The notes: generated by a model from the letters alone, not told the origin. A stretch of DNA of 38,351 nucleotides from Ignavibacteriales bacterium (GCA_026390815.1 JAPLFH010000014.1:1-38351), one strand, 5' to 3'. Positions 8,227 to 18,381 are shown, counted from the stretch's first letter. Numbers and translations: made by a program.

Positions 8227-9609
8227 TTAGTAATTGTATCTTACCTTAAATTTCAAAACAGTCTCGTCATTCTTTTTAACCGGAACTTTGAAAACAATAT
8301 TCTGAGAATCCTTTTTCTGATATTCCAATGATGAATTTAATATTTCCCAGTAAAATCCCAAATATCTTTCAACTTCAACAACAATATCTTCCTTTTTTCT
8401 ATTCTTTAATTTTATTTCGTATGATTGTTCGCTAACTCGATCAGATATTTTTTTATTTTCGGTTTGTATTTCTTCTGCAACAATATCAAAAGCATCTCCA
8501 ATTTTTAGTTTCACTTTTTCATCGCGCGAAGTATGATCGATCATATCTTCACCTATAAACTCAATTGATTTATCATCAGATTTAAATACTCTAACTTTCC
8601 CTTTCGGCATCGGCATTCCAAGATTATTGTTTTCTTTATTTTCAAATTCAACAATAACAGCTATTTTCCGATTTGCATCCTGATCACCATAATAATTATA
8701 ATTAACTCCACTACGATAAAGGAATTTTTTTGTAACATTAACATTTGATGCTTCAAAGAGAGAAATTTGTTTTGTTTCGTTATTAGCCAAGGTAGTTGGT
8801 CGTTGTAAATTATAAATATGATATTCAAAGAATTCTTTTTCAGCGAACTGCGAAGTAGATTGAGCTCCAGCATCTTTGTACATCCGGACTGCTTCCATCA
8901 TTGGTTCTTGTCTTTGGCGGATTAAATTTACATCGCCCGCTACAAGTTTTAAAGTAGCATTATCATAGGTTGCACCGGAATTATTTTCCAAACTAACCCA
9001 GGAGTTAAGATCGAGTTTTGTATCGTTTTCATTCAGAACAGCTACATACTCGGCATGCCAATTTAATCCACCAGTTTGATAAGAAATTTCCACATCCTGT
9101 TTTTTTGATGAAGGTGCATTTACCAACCAGACTAATGTTGGTTTAGTTATTAAACCTTCCGGAAGTGCTTCAACAGAAAACCGATATTTGCCTGTATTCG
9201 GCAGCATCAACAAACCACCTTCTTTTTTCTGAAGAACCAATTGCCCTCCATAATTAGAAAGAAGTTTTCCGGAAATCATTTCACCAGTCTCACCAATTAG
9301 TGAAATATCTTTATCAATATATTTTTGAAGAATCTTGTCGAAGTTAACAAGATCGTACTTGTAATTTTGTTCAATAACTTCTCCATCCAGTTTAATATGA
9401 ACACTGGTTGGATCAATCTGCTGAGCAACATCTCTTATTTCAATTTCGGATTTTCCTGATTTTATGTCCAGGTTCCGGACATCTTTCACAATTCCAAGAT
9501 TTGAATTATAGACTGTAACTGCAAGAGATTTCCTGTTAGCTTCCTGAGCGATAGAAATTCCGGATATAATAAAAAAAGAAACTATCGCTAAGAATATTTG
9601 TCTTTTCAT
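8227..9609 (-). CDS. Secreted DUF4139-domain protein
   Basis: A 460-aa exported protein with a signal peptide (MKRQIFLAIVSFF..., cleavage near SIAQ). The central and C-terminal region shows the DUF4139 pattern: GLNWHAEYVAVL, then LDLNSWVSLENNSG and NATLKLVAGDVN, with beta-rich sequence to the end (KVPVKKNDETVLKFKVRYNY). DUF4139 proteins are exported beta-sandwich proteins of unknown biochemical role; some relatives are called mucoidy inhibitor-like. An in-frame ATG lies at 9615, but AGGAG directly abuts it, whereas the ATG at 9609 has a normal 6-nt spacing, so 9609 is chosen. Likely a separate transcription unit ending at the 8156-8196 hairpin. Confidence 0.85.
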   Translation of the reverse strand: MKRQIFLAIVSFFIISGISIAQEANRKSLAVTVYNSNLGIVKDVRNLDIKSGKSEIEIRDVAQQIDPTSVHIKLDGEVIEQNYKYDLVNFDKILQKYIDKDISLIGETGEMISGKLLSNYGGQLVLQKKEGGLLMLPNTGKYRFSVEALPEGLITKPTLVWLVNAPSSKKQDVEISYQTGGLNWHAEYVAVLNENDTKLDLNSWVSLENNSGATYDNATLKLVAGDVNLIRQRQEPMMEAVRMYKDAGAQSTSQFAEKEFFEYHIYNLQRPTTLANNETKQISLFEASNVNVTKKFLYRSGVNYNYYGDQDANRKIAVIVEFENKENNNLGMPMPKGKVRVFKSDDKSIEFIGEDMIDHTSRDEKVKLKIGDAFDIVAEEIQTENKKISDRVSEQSYEIKLKNRKKEDIVVEVERYLGFYWEILNSSLEYQKKDSQNIVFKVPVKKNDETVLKFKVRYNY

Positions 9610-9722
9610 AATCATCTCCTAATATTTTGTAAACAAAATTTTCAGAAAGAACTGTTACTAGTTTGTTTAACTATTACAATTGCAATTTTGTTTCTATTCT
9701 TTTTGAACAATTGCATAACAAA

Positions 9723-10052
9723 TCAATCCACAATAAATAACTTTGCACCCGTTTTTGTATATGAGCGATGAGAGCTTAAGTTATTAGCAACCTGGTAACT
9801 TTGTCCAGGTAAAAGTGTAATTTTCTTTCCATCTGTAAGTTCAGTAATAAGCTCACCTTCCAGCACAAGTAATACATGTCCGCGGCTGCACCAATGATCA
9901 GCCAGATATCCTTTTGAGTATTCAACCATTCTTACGCGGATATTTCCCTGTTCAAATGTTCTCCAATAAGCAATACCAGTCTCGCCGGGATGCTCAGTTT
10001 TATCAACAACAGCCCAATCAACTAAAGTAAAAGGAACATTTTGAATTTCCAT
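9723..10052 (-). CDS. Small DHCW-motif cupin protein
   Basis: A 109-aa cytosolic single-domain cupin. The family's DHxCW-type stretch appears as LADHWCSRGH, followed by the cupin core VLEGELITELTDG and the second strand LLPGQSYQVAN...HRSYTKTG. The function of these small cupins is not established; they may bind metal or a small ligand. It ends 107 bp before the DUF4139 start and begins 50 bp after the MFS stop, so co-transcription with the MFS gene is plausible but unproven. Confidence 0.85.
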   Translation of the reverse strand: MEIQNVPFTLVDWAVVDKTEHPGETGIAYWRTFEQGNIRVRMVEYSKGYLADHWCSRGHVLLVLEGELITELTDGKKITLLPGQSYQVANNLSSHRSYTKTGAKLFIVD

Positions 10053-10102
10053 TTCAATTTTTCCTAAATCAATTTATCATTCTACAAAAATTAATTTTAT
10101 AA

Positions 10103-11413
10103 TTAATGACCACTTGGAATAATTATTCCAGGATCTCCGGTTTTCTTAGTACTATCTTTAACTAATAACCAAAGGATTGCAGAAATTGCTAAACTTATTC
10201 CACTGATAATAAAGATGATATTTTTATCAACCATATTTTGTATTACAATTCCAAGCGCCAAACTCGCAATCAATTGAGGAATAACAACAGAAAGATTAAA
10301 AATACCCATGAAGAAACCCATCCTGCTTTTATCAACTTTTTCGGACATTATAGCAAAGGGTAAGCTAACAACAGCTGCCCAGCCAACTCCACAAACTGCC
10401 ATAAGAATATAAAGTGACAAAGCTGACTTACCAAAAAATACAATTCCAAAATAACCTAATGCCATAATTGCCACACAACTAAGATGAGTTTTTACTCTGC
10501 CGATTTTTTCTGTAATTGGTTCTAGAACAAGCGCTGGAAGAATAAATCCAACTGCGTTGAGAATTAAGAAGGAAATTGAAATTACCTGCCCGATTTGATT
10601 TTCAATATCCGGTGATAATTTCTGCTGCATATCTTGAACAAAAAATATTTTTTGTGTTATGTAAGCAATGATATAAACGAACATAGTTTGAATTCCAACC
10701 CAGGAAAAACCATGCGCCAGGTACAAACGAATTAATTGTCCCCATTGAGTTGCAGGTTTTTTTTCTTCAACATTCGATTCTGTTTTTTCTTCAACGTTTA
10801 ATTCCCTACTTTCGCTAATAAAGAATAATGGAAAGATTGAGCATACAAAAACAATAGCAACACCAATATAAATTAAAGCGTAGTTTCCAATAACTGCACC
10901 AATAAAATAAGCACCAACACCAAAAAATCCAGAGATAGTTTGCATCCAGGTATAACCTTTGGTTCTTGGAACACCATCAGGTGTAACATCAGCAATAATT
11001 GACCTGGTTGGATTAAAGCTAATATTTATTGCCAGATCCAGGGTTAATGCAACTACCAATGCAACTACTATTAAACTACCAATACCAAGGAAATTTGCTA
11101 CTCTATCAATATTTGGAAGAGCAAGAAGCATAAGAGCGGCAAGTGTTCCACCAATAATTATAAATGGTCTGCGTCTTCCACCCCAAAACCAAACTTTATC
11201 GCTAATCAAACCAATTATTGGCTGACCAAGTATTCCAGCTAATGGTCCTGCCGCCCAAACAAACCCGATTTCATGGATATCAAGATTGTATTTTGTTTTT
11301 AAGATCCAGCTTAGCGCAGAAATTTGGATACATAAAGCAAATCCCATAGCAGTTGCAGGTAAACTAAGAATAGCATAAAAAGAATTTGTTAATTTTTTTT
11401 GGATTAGGAGCAT
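10103..11413 (-). CDS. MFS transporter, SLC45/sucrose-symporter-like
   Basis: A 436-aa inner-membrane carrier with about 12 hydrophobic segments. Signatures of the SLC45/GPH-like sugar carriers are present: WAAGPLAGILGQPIIGLISD in TM2, the loop WGGRRRPFIIIGG, and FNPTRSIIADVTP before TM5. Expected substrate is a disaccharide or other sugar taken up with protons. The frame opens at TTG 11425, but GAGGAAAG sits between it and the ATG at 11413, so the ATG (MLLIQKKLTN) is the likely start. A short cytoplasmic loop rich in Glu/Lys divides the two halves. The downstream cupin gene may be co-transcribed. Confidence 0.88.
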   Translation of the reverse strand: MLLIQKKLTNSFYAILSLPATAMGFALCIQISALSWILKTKYNLDIHEIGFVWAAGPLAGILGQPIIGLISDKVWFWGGRRRPFIIIGGTLAALMLLALPNIDRVANFLGIGSLIVVALVVALTLDLAINISFNPTRSIIADVTPDGVPRTKGYTWMQTISGFFGVGAYFIGAVIGNYALIYIGVAIVFVCSIFPLFFISESRELNVEEKTESNVEEKKPATQWGQLIRLYLAHGFSWVGIQTMFVYIIAYITQKIFFVQDMQQKLSPDIENQIGQVISISFLILNAVGFILPALVLEPITEKIGRVKTHLSCVAIMALGYFGIVFFGKSALSLYILMAVCGVGWAAVVSLPFAIMSEKVDKSRMGFFMGIFNLSVVIPQLIASLALGIVIQNMVDKNIIFIISGISLAISAILWLLVKDSTKKTGDPGIIIPSGH

Positions 11414-11610
11414 AACTTTCCTCAATTTATTTACCGCTCAATTTAATATATTTCTGGCAATCTATCATTAAAAATTTAGGGTTGAATTAAATTAAGAGTG
11501 AGGATTAATTGTTTAGTGATTACAATAACAGGTAGGAAAAGCAAATTTAAATGTACCCGCATCTTATTTTCATATCTATTTACCCAACCAACAAATTTCA
11601 TTCTTCTAAA

Positions 11611-11638
11611 AAAAGGCAGAGCTATTAACTCCGCCTTT
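11611..11638 (-). terminator. Terminator of the C25 protease gene
   Basis: On the minus strand AAAGGCGGAG / CTCTGCCTTT form a 10-bp stem (one mismatch) with a 7-nt loop, followed by a run of T residues, 40 bases after the stop at 11680. The plus-strand side also has a T-rich tail after an AT pair, so it could act in both directions. The remaining bases between 11414 and 11680 hold no credible gene. Confidence 0.75.
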
Positions 11639-11679
11639 ATAATTTTTTTAATCCGTGTCAATTAGTGTAATTCGTGGCT

Positions 11680-14600
11680 TTATTTCATCATTATCAACTT
11701 TGCAGATTTTTCAAACGTCTTTCCATCCATCAGTGATTTAGCTACAAGACGGTAAAGATAAATTCCGCTTGAAACCTGCTCTCCTGAACTATTTCTTCCA
11801 TCCCATACAACTTCTTTATAACCTGCTGTGAAATTACCTGAAACTAAAGTCTTAATTTCTCTTCCCATCAAATCGTAAATCTTCAATTCTACATTTGAAA
11901 CTTTTGGAAGAGCATATTTTAGTGTTGTACTTGGATTAAAAGGATTAGGAAAGTTTCCGAGAAGATTATATTCATTTGGTATTTCTGATTTAGTCAAATC
12001 AGGTTTTTCAACGTTTCTGGACCTGGGTTGATTATTATTAAGATCAGGCAATGAATTCAATTCATCAAGAGCCAATTGATAATCTAACGAATTGTCTGTA
12101 TTGTTTTTTATTATCTCGTTTAAATAAAATTTACCTTTAGCAATATCCTGTACAGAGTACATATATAGAAATGCTTTCTGAAATAATAAATTATTGTTTT
12201 GTTCTCTTGATAATTTTAGATCTGTCACTTTTTCCAGGCAATTTAGTGCAGCGTCATTATTGTTTACTTTTTGAAAAATTAATGATAATCCTGAAAGTAG
12301 TTCATATCTTACGTTATTACTCAATTCAGAGTTTAATAAAATTTCAACTTCATTTATACTACTTTTATTGTCCAAATAGAAATCGATATTTTTTAAGAAA
12401 AGTACTGCTGCCATATTTCCAAACGCGCTAAATTTTTCTTTCACCAGGTATTCTTTTAGAATCCCGGAAGCTTTACTATAATTATTATAAATCATTTCAT
12501 AATTTGCCTGCTGAATAGCAAGCGGAATATTTAATGTGCTGTCATAATCAAAAGAAGGCACAAAGGTGCTCATTTTTAGTAAGGGATTCGGATCAGAAGT
12601 TAAATAGTAGCTCGTATTTACTGTGCCATTTATATCGCCTGTTTGAGGACCGTTAGCATTTCCCCAATAATTACGGCAGGCTAATATTGTATTAGAAGAA
12701 GTATTATCAACCTCATAACCTGTGTTTCCGAATATTGAATTATTTCCACCGGAATTAGCTGGTACATTACCAATATTGGGATTGGAAGAAACAGTAATTA
12801 CTATTCCTTTATTTCCGTTCGACCTGATAATATTATTACCTCCAAAAGAATAAGTTGGGTTAGTATACATATTTGGACTTGCTGAACCGTAACAAGCTAA
12901 TCCGTAATTAGTATTGCTATTCAAAGTATTATGGTTTAAAATAGGATTACTGGAATACCATAGTGTTGAACCTACATTGTTGCCTGTTATTGTATTATAA
13001 GTAAGCGTTGGCGATGAATTATATAAATATATTCCATAGCTTGTATTGCCGGTTATTGTATTATGAGAAAAATTACTTGCAGTCCAGCTTTGCGAATAAC
13101 TATTAGTTACTTTAATTCCATATTCATTATTACTGATTGTACAATACTGGATTGTAGGAGTTGCTGAAGTTATCTGAACTCCATTAGAACAATTTGACAT
13201 TGTGCAATTGTCAACTGTTCCTGCGCCTTGATTAAAATAAATTCCATTAAGTGCATTAGAAATATCTGAATATGAAATATTAGCAGTGCCACCGCTGTTT
13301 ACAGTTATTCCATTATTATTATTAGCTATAAAATTTAGAGTTACTCTGCTTGAAGATGTTCCGTTAGCTGCTAAAGTGCCATTTACAGTTAGTGCAGCTC
13401 CATTCGTAAACCGAAGATTAGCGCCTGCTGAAACTGTAAGTGTTACTCCAGATGCAACTGTTATATTTTCAGAAATTGTATTGTTACCCGACATTGTAAG
13501 GTTTTCTGTAATTGTATAACCAGTTGGAAAAAGATTTAATGCCGGATCTCCATAAAGATTGTATTGACGTCTATATTGAAGATGATCGTTGTATGGACTT
13601 GGGCTCAATCTTAGTTTCATCTCCATCACTGCCTCACCCATAACGTGTGAAAGATGATTATACTCTGCTTCAATAACATACTGATCCACTAGTCCAAAAG
13701 AACCTGTATTACTATCTCTTGAAGAAGCTATTATACCAATCGCGCCCTTGTTAGCAAAGTTAGCAACCACCTCAGCAACACAATCCCCTGAAGTATGATC
13801 CAAATGACCTGCATCGCAGCAATTGAAAATCATAAATGAATATAGACTATTATTTAATTTAGTATTAACGCTGCCGGTATCAATTCCATCACAACAATTT
13901 CCTCCGTTTAAATAAAAAATTCTTCTGCCGCAGCCCTCATTTGGATTTAATGCATTCCATCCGCCATGGTCTTCATAAACGAAGGTATGAATACCACTGT
14001 TTAACTTAGTATAGAGCCAATAATTTAAATCAGCAGCTCCACATACTTGTGAACATCCATTATTAGTATTATACTGAGTCCAAGTATATCTCCACCCTCT
14101 GATTGGATTTGCTTCAGTTACTAAAGTAGCAGCACTATAATCATAAGCACGATAAGCATAGCTTTTAGAAATTGTTGGTGGTACTATATTGGTCATATCC
14201 CTCATTTTAGGATCGGCAGTGCTAAAAAATTCTGGTGCAGAGGAAACGAACGTACAGTTATTATTCCAGTTACCAGCTGAGTTTGCTTCATAGTTTGTAA
14301 TTTTACTTACAACATTACTCAATTCTGTTTCGTTTCCTACTGATATTCTTCCATACATAACATCCTGATCATTATCAATAGTACCTCCTGTTGAGGTGAG
14401 GCAAGCATAGTAATAATCGCCACCTTGTTCAAGTGAGGTATAATAATAAGGTGGGGTATTGGGTGGATAGGCGGCAGGTAACATTACCGTTGTATTTAGA
14501 TCATCAAGTGCATCACCTACGAGACAAATATAACCTAAATGCCCATTACCTGTGTTGTTGGCTTTTCCATTAAGATATACATCTTGAATAAAATCGCGTA

Positions 14601-15642
14601 TGCTTATGTATCTTGTTGTGCTTGTAGAAGGATATTTAATATGACCTGGTGTATCTTCAAAATCATAAATATCATTGTTAGTTCCCGCTGCGTCAACCTG
14701 ACAAATAACAACATCATAGCTGTTATGATCTCTCCGCCAATTGGCAAGTGTTGTTAAGTAACTACTGTTAAACAGGCTGGAGTGCGTAATTATCAGATAA
14801 TCAACTGGTATTGCTAAAGAACCAACTAAAGTAGAAAGGTTAGTTACTCTTGTAACACTTCCTGAAGTAACACTTGCAGGCGTGTTTTTATTTAAGCCAA
14901 TATTAGAAATAATTTCGTTTACTTCTTTTCCTGTTGATGAGGCACTTAACCCGCTTAATTCATAATTCAAAGCTGCATGGTGCATCATATTTCGGAATAT
15001 GCCAAGTTCTTTATTAACTGCGGAGGTTGGATTAGTAAAAGAAACGCTGATATAAAAGTTTGTGAAAACTTTTATAGCTTTGCCTACCGGATTAAATTGT
15101 ACAGGATAAATTGCAATTCGTGCAACCTTTTGATCACGGCAATAACCGGTCTCAATTATCTCACCATATTTTCCCGGGAAATCTGAAGATGAAGAATAAA
15201 CTGTTTTATCCTCATCAAATATTTCTTCCTGAAAGTCGCTGCCATCCTGCCATTTCTTTTTTTCATATCTTGGTGCTGGAACTATATTATAATTTTTAAA
15301 TTCCTTTTGGTCAGAAGGTATAACAGAAATTGAAATATCATTACAATCCGGAATAGCAATCAGCTTCGTAATCATTGGCACCTGAGGAGAACCTTCTTTG
15401 GAAATTACTTCGCCCTCAGGAAATGATAAGGATTGGTATGTTATTTTTTCTAATTTTCTATCTGAAACTGAGATGCCATTAATCTGAACTGTAAAAGATA
15501 CATTATTGTTGTTCGATGTAGTTAAGTTCACTGAAGGTGCTGATCTTTCCTGTTTATAAAATGGTATCCATTTCTCCTGCGCAGAAATCTGTAATGCTAT
15601 TACACAAAGGAGGAAGGATATTATAAATATATTCTTAAACAT
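11680..15642 (-). CDS. Giant secreted C25 (gingipain-like) cysteine protease with beta-helix and T9SS domain
   Basis: A 1320-aa exported protein. Signal peptide 1-21; residues about 25-200 resemble the gingipain propeptide (IPFYKQERSAPS...SFPEGEV); about 270-730 form the C25 catalytic region with candidate catalytic His H559 (YEDHGGW) and Cys C608/C609 (IFNCCDAGH). Residues about 740-1050 are a right-handed parallel beta-helix with PbH1-type repeats (GVTLTVSAGANLRF, then many short Asn-rich turns). A helical, TPR-like stretch follows (about 1080-1220). The last 85 residues are a T9SS sorting domain (GNFPNPFNPSTTL). Expected to be secreted by T9SS and anchored or released at the cell surface. 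ATG 15642 is preceded by GGAG. Autoprocessing and substrate are unknown. Confidence 0.9.
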   Translation of the reverse strand: MFKNIFIISFLLCVIALQISAQEKWIPFYKQERSAPSVNLTTSNNNNVSFTVQINGISVSDRKLEKITYQSLSFPEGEVISKEGSPQVPMITKLIAIPDCNDISISVIPSDQKEFKNYNIVPAPRYEKKKWQDGSDFQEEIFDEDKTVYSSSSDFPGKYGEIIETGYCRDQKVARIAIYPVQFNPVGKAIKVFTNFYISVSFTNPTSAVNKELGIFRNMMHHAALNYELSGLSASSTGKEVNEIISNIGLNKNTPASVTSGSVTRVTNLSTLVGSLAIPVDYLIITHSSLFNSSYLTTLANWRRDHNSYDVVICQVDAAGTNNDIYDFEDTPGHIKYPSTSTTRYISIRDFIQDVYLNGKANNTGNGHLGYICLVGDALDDLNTTVMLPAAYPPNTPPYYYTSLEQGGDYYYACLTSTGGTIDNDQDVMYGRISVGNETELSNVVSKITNYEANSAGNWNNNCTFVSSAPEFFSTADPKMRDMTNIVPPTISKSYAYRAYDYSAATLVTEANPIRGWRYTWTQYNTNNGCSQVCGAADLNYWLYTKLNSGIHTFVYEDHGGWNALNPNEGCGRRIFYLNGGNCCDGIDTGSVNTKLNNSLYSFMIFNCCDAGHLDHTSGDCVAEVVANFANKGAIGIIASSRDSNTGSFGLVDQYVIEAEYNHLSHVMGEAVMEMKLRLSPSPYNDHLQYRRQYNLYGDPALNLFPTGYTITENLTMSGNNTISENITVASGVTLTVSAGANLRFTNGAALTVNGTLAANGTSSSRVTLNFIANNNNGITVNSGGTANISYSDISNALNGIYFNQGAGTVDNCTMSNCSNGVQITSATPTIQYCTISNNEYGIKVTNSYSQSWTASNFSHNTITGNTSYGIYLYNSSPTLTYNTITGNNVGSTLWYSSNPILNHNTLNSNTNYGLACYGSASPNMYTNPTYSFGGNNIIRSNGNKGIVITVSSNPNIGNVPANSGGNNSIFGNTGYEVDNTSSNTILACRNYWGNANGPQTGDINGTVNTSYYLTSDPNPLLKMSTFVPSFDYDSTLNIPLAIQQANYEMIYNNYSKASGILKEYLVKEKFSAFGNMAAVLFLKNIDFYLDNKSSINEVEILLNSELSNNVRYELLSGLSLIFQKVNNNDAALNCLEKVTDLKLSREQNNNLLFQKAFLYMYSVQDIAKGKFYLNEIIKNNTDNSLDYQLALDELNSLPDLNNNQPRSRNVEKPDLTKSEIPNEYNLLGNFPNPFNPSTTLKYALPKVSNVELKIYDLMGREIKTLVSGNFTAGYKEVVWDGRNSSGEQVSSGIYLYRLVAKSLMDGKTFEKSAKLIMMK

Positions 15643-15704
15643 TTTTATATCTCCATAAATTTTTTATTTGCAATTATTTTATTTTCTTTGTAGTTATAAA
15701 AACA

Positions 15705-15810
15705 GAAAGCCCCGATACCAGAGGATATTATTGGCAAAGCCCAATTGTCCTGGTATAATAAAGGAGCCAAACCGCCGGGAGTAGGAGCCTGCAAAGTTCG
15801 CTTCCGGCGG
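15705..15810 (-). promoter_or_regulatory. Two-hairpin structured leader upstream of the C25 protease gene
   Basis: On the minus strand, stem CCGCCGG/CCGGCGG (15810-15772) encloses AAG..., GAACTTTGC and GCTCCTACTC. It is followed by a second stem ATACCAG/CTGGTAT (15756-15715) with an inner ATTGG/CCAAT hairpin. The element is GC-rich against AT-rich flanks and lies about 60 bases ahead of the start at 15642. No terminator-like U-run is convincing (GGGGCTTTCTGTTTTT follows). It could be a leader control element, an mRNA-stabilising structure or the 3' end of the upstream gene. I recognise no known riboswitch class. Confidence 0.4.
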
Positions 15811-15888
15811 AATTTATTTACTATGGGGGAATACTGCTCTTAAATAACATTGGAATTTTTTCCTTACAAAACGTTGATATTAATTGCA

Positions 15889-18120
15889 CTATCGGATCAA
15901 GATCATTTTCTTTGTTGAAGTCAATTCCCCTGCCTGAAGTACATAAAAATAAACCCCGCTTGATAGTCCATCGGCATTGTAATTAAACGAATATTTACCT
16001 TCTTTTTGAAATTTATTAACTAACATTGCTATTTCTCTTCCCAACACATCATATATTTTCAGTTTAACATCGCTGGGTTCTGATAACTGATAGTTAATTA
16101 CCGTTGTTGGATTAAATGGATTAGGAAAATTCTGATAAAGTTCTATGTTCTTTGGTACAGCGTTATTTTCTTTTTCTTTTACATAAACAATCCCTCCGCC
16201 ATCCGTTGTTTTAAATATTCCATCATATCCTACTGCATAGCAAATGTTTTCATTTACTGAAAAAATACTTGCTATTCCAACCGTGTTAGGTGCATTCTGT
16301 TCAAACCAGGTTTTGCCTCCATCTGTAGTTTTAATCATTTGGGATTCCCATAACGAACCAAAATTTTTTGCTCCGCCTGCCCATCCAATGTTTTCATTAA
16401 TAAAAGAGATTGAGCTATATTCTGCCCTTGGTACATTTGTACAAAGAGTCCAACTATCCCCTCCATCTATTGTTTTGTAAATATATTTGTTCCAGTAGTA
16501 TGTAATAGGATCATGACCTACTCCCGCTGCCCATCCTATATCCGCATTGATAAAATAAAAAGAGTTTACAGAGAAAGTGGAATCAATGCATACAGATTTC
16601 CAATTTTTCCCACCATCAATAGTTTTGAAAATATTGTACCCACCATATAAGTTCCCCCAGCCAACATCTTTATTTATGAACTGTAGATTTTGTGTAGGTA
16701 TATTCTTATCAGTTGTTATATTTTTCCATGTATTTCCTTTATCTGTAGTTTTTAATAAACTAAGACCTGAAGCAATCCATCCCACCGAGTTATTTATAAA
16801 AAATATTGAATTGAATGCATATAAAGTATCAAATATTTGTTTTTGCCAATTTTGTCCCCCATCTGTTGAAAGTAATATTATTGCATTTTTTACTCTTGTA
16901 GGGATATATTCAAGATCAAGTACAGAACCTACTGCAAAAACATTTTGGTTATCAATTGCACAAACAGAAGATAAAATTAAGCTATCATTCTGATTTTGTT
17001 TATTCCAATTTGCACCTCCATTCTCTGTGTGTAAAATTACCCCACTATCGCCAACAGCCCAGCCATTGCTCTCATCAACAAAATAAATAGATCTGAAATC
17101 ATATTTTTTCTCTCTTTGGGTAATCCAGTTTTCACCTGCGTTAGTAGTTTTATAAATCATTCCATCTACACCAACACTCCAGCCAGTTCCTTCTTCTTCA
17201 AAATTATGTTTAGCAAATCTTATTTTTAATAAAGCATTATTTGTAATAATTTCAGTCCAACTTTCACCGCCATCAGTTGTTCCCAATATAAATCCCTCAC
17301 CTGCTATCCATCCGTTAAGTGAATCAGTAAAACACACGGAATACTCTGTACCACCTACACTATCATGTTGCCAGGTATTACCTCCGTCTTTAGTTTTTAA
17401 AAACACACCTGCGTTGCCAACTATAAAACCACTGTTCTTATCAATAATACAAATGTCGTTTAAATCGCTAAATATTTTTGGCCTAATAACATTTTCATCC
17501 CACTGCCACGTTTTTCCGCAGTCTGTTGTCTTATAAATTTGGTTGCCATAATACCCTGAACCTACAATAAAACCATTTTGTTTATCTGTAAATGTTATTG
17601 CCAACAATCTAAATACATCTAAGTAACCTCCAATATAATCGTTCATATTACGTATATCCCAGCTGCTGCCCCCATCTGTAGTTCTTAGTACTATTCCATC
17701 CTCACCAACAACAAAGCCTGTATCAGCATCTACAAAATAAACGGCATTAAGTGGTAAGGTATTTCCCGTCTCTAATTCTTCCCATTTTTTTCCACCATCA
17801 GTTGTTTTTAGTAAAACATTTTTTTCCATCCACCATATACCTCCGCAAGCCCAGCCATTTAATGTGTCGGTAAAGTGAACACTGTATAAATCTATGTCTG
17901 TTCCGCCAGCGTGGTGCTGAACATCCCAGTTTTTTCCGCCATCGTATGTTTTTATTACTGTTCCCAAATCTCCAACTGCAATTGCTTTGGCAGAATCAAA
18001 AATAAAAATATCATTAAGTGTATTTCCTTGTGGTTTTGGGTACTGCCAGAACCAGCCTTGCTGTGCTGATACTTGTTCAAATAGCAGGATGATAATTAAA
18101 AATAAAAATCTCTTATTCAT
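15889..18120 (-). CDS. Secreted YCF48/BNR-repeat beta-propeller protein with T9SS domain
   Basis: A 743-aa exported protein: signal peptide 1-19 (ending VSAQ), then about 14 repeats of the form (K/R)TTDGGKxW spaced 40-50 residues apart, alternating with GWAVG-type strands. This is the YCF48/photosystem-II-stability-factor-like (BNR/sialidase Asp-box) pattern, folding into beta-propellers. The C-terminal 90 residues are a T9SS sorting domain (QNFPNPFNPTT). No catalytic residues of sialidases are evident. In Ignavibacteria and Bacteroidetes such proteins are abundant surface proteins of unknown role. One repeat ends KTTDCGKTW, a Gly-to-Cys variation. Antisense open frames in this region are by-products of the repeats. 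Confidence 0.9.
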   Translation of the reverse strand: MNKRFLFLIIILLFEQVSAQQGWFWQYPKPQGNTLNDIFIFDSAKAIAVGDLGTVIKTYDGGKNWDVQHHAGGTDIDLYSVHFTDTLNGWACGGIWWMEKNVLLKTTDGGKKWEELETGNTLPLNAVYFVDADTGFVVGEDGIVLRTTDGGSSWDIRNMNDYIGGYLDVFRLLAITFTDKQNGFIVGSGYYGNQIYKTTDCGKTWQWDENVIRPKIFSDLNDICIIDKNSGFIVGNAGVFLKTKDGGNTWQHDSVGGTEYSVCFTDSLNGWIAGEGFILGTTDGGESWTEIITNNALLKIRFAKHNFEEEGTGWSVGVDGMIYKTTNAGENWITQREKKYDFRSIYFVDESNGWAVGDSGVILHTENGGANWNKQNQNDSLILSSVCAIDNQNVFAVGSVLDLEYIPTRVKNAIILLSTDGGQNWQKQIFDTLYAFNSIFFINNSVGWIASGLSLLKTTDKGNTWKNITTDKNIPTQNLQFINKDVGWGNLYGGYNIFKTIDGGKNWKSVCIDSTFSVNSFYFINADIGWAAGVGHDPITYYWNKYIYKTIDGGDSWTLCTNVPRAEYSSISFINENIGWAGGAKNFGSLWESQMIKTTDGGKTWFEQNAPNTVGIASIFSVNENICYAVGYDGIFKTTDGGGIVYVKEKENNAVPKNIELYQNFPNPFNPTTVINYQLSEPSDVKLKIYDVLGREIAMLVNKFQKEGKYSFNYNADGLSSGVYFYVLQAGELTSTKKMILIR

Positions 18121-18151
18121 TTCTTTTTTCCTTTTACTGGATGATTTAGTT

Positions 18152-18170
18152 TATACTTTTAAAAAGTATA
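18152..18170. promoter_or_regulatory. 19-bp perfect palindrome upstream of the YCF48 gene
   Basis: TATACTTTT-A-AAAAGTATA, centred about 40 bp upstream of the ATG at 18120. It could be an operator for a dimeric regulator or a hairpin in the mRNA leader. Position and symmetry are the only evidence. Confidence 0.3.
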
Positions 18171-18205
18171 AAACATAACCCGGGCGAGCCGGAATCAAGC
18201 ATTTA

Positions 18206-18243
18206 AGAATCGGTGAATCGACGAAACTGGGATCTCCGATTCT
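18206..18243 (-). promoter_or_regulatory. Hairpin in the leader of the YCF48 gene
   Basis: Inverted repeat AGAATCGG / CCGATTCT (8 bp) with a 22-base spacer, next to a CCGG-GCGA-GCCGG stem at 18180-18192. It lies between the FN3-like gene and the YCF48 gene, so it could belong to either transcript. Confidence 0.3.
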
Positions 18244-18336
18244 GCAATTTTAAGAATATTCATTACTCAAATTCTTTTTCCATTTTGCAATGAATTTAAG
18301 AACTAACGACATAACATCACAGCACTAATTTTAAAC

Positions 18337-18369
18337 AACCTTCAAAGTAATTTGCAACCCTTGAAGGTT
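18337..18369 (-). terminator. Possible terminator of the coiled-coil/FN3-like gene
   Basis: AACCTTCAA / TTGAAGGTT, a 9-bp stem with a 15-base loop 13 bp after the stop at 18382 on the minus strand, followed by GTTTAAAATT. The U-run is weak. Confidence 0.45.
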
Positions 18370-18381
18370 TCTTAATATCAA

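Noticed and set aside
16577-16993. 138-codon plus-strand frame inside the YCF48-repeat gene
   Set aside because: Antisense by-product of repeated TTDGGK codons; similar shadows appear along the whole gene.
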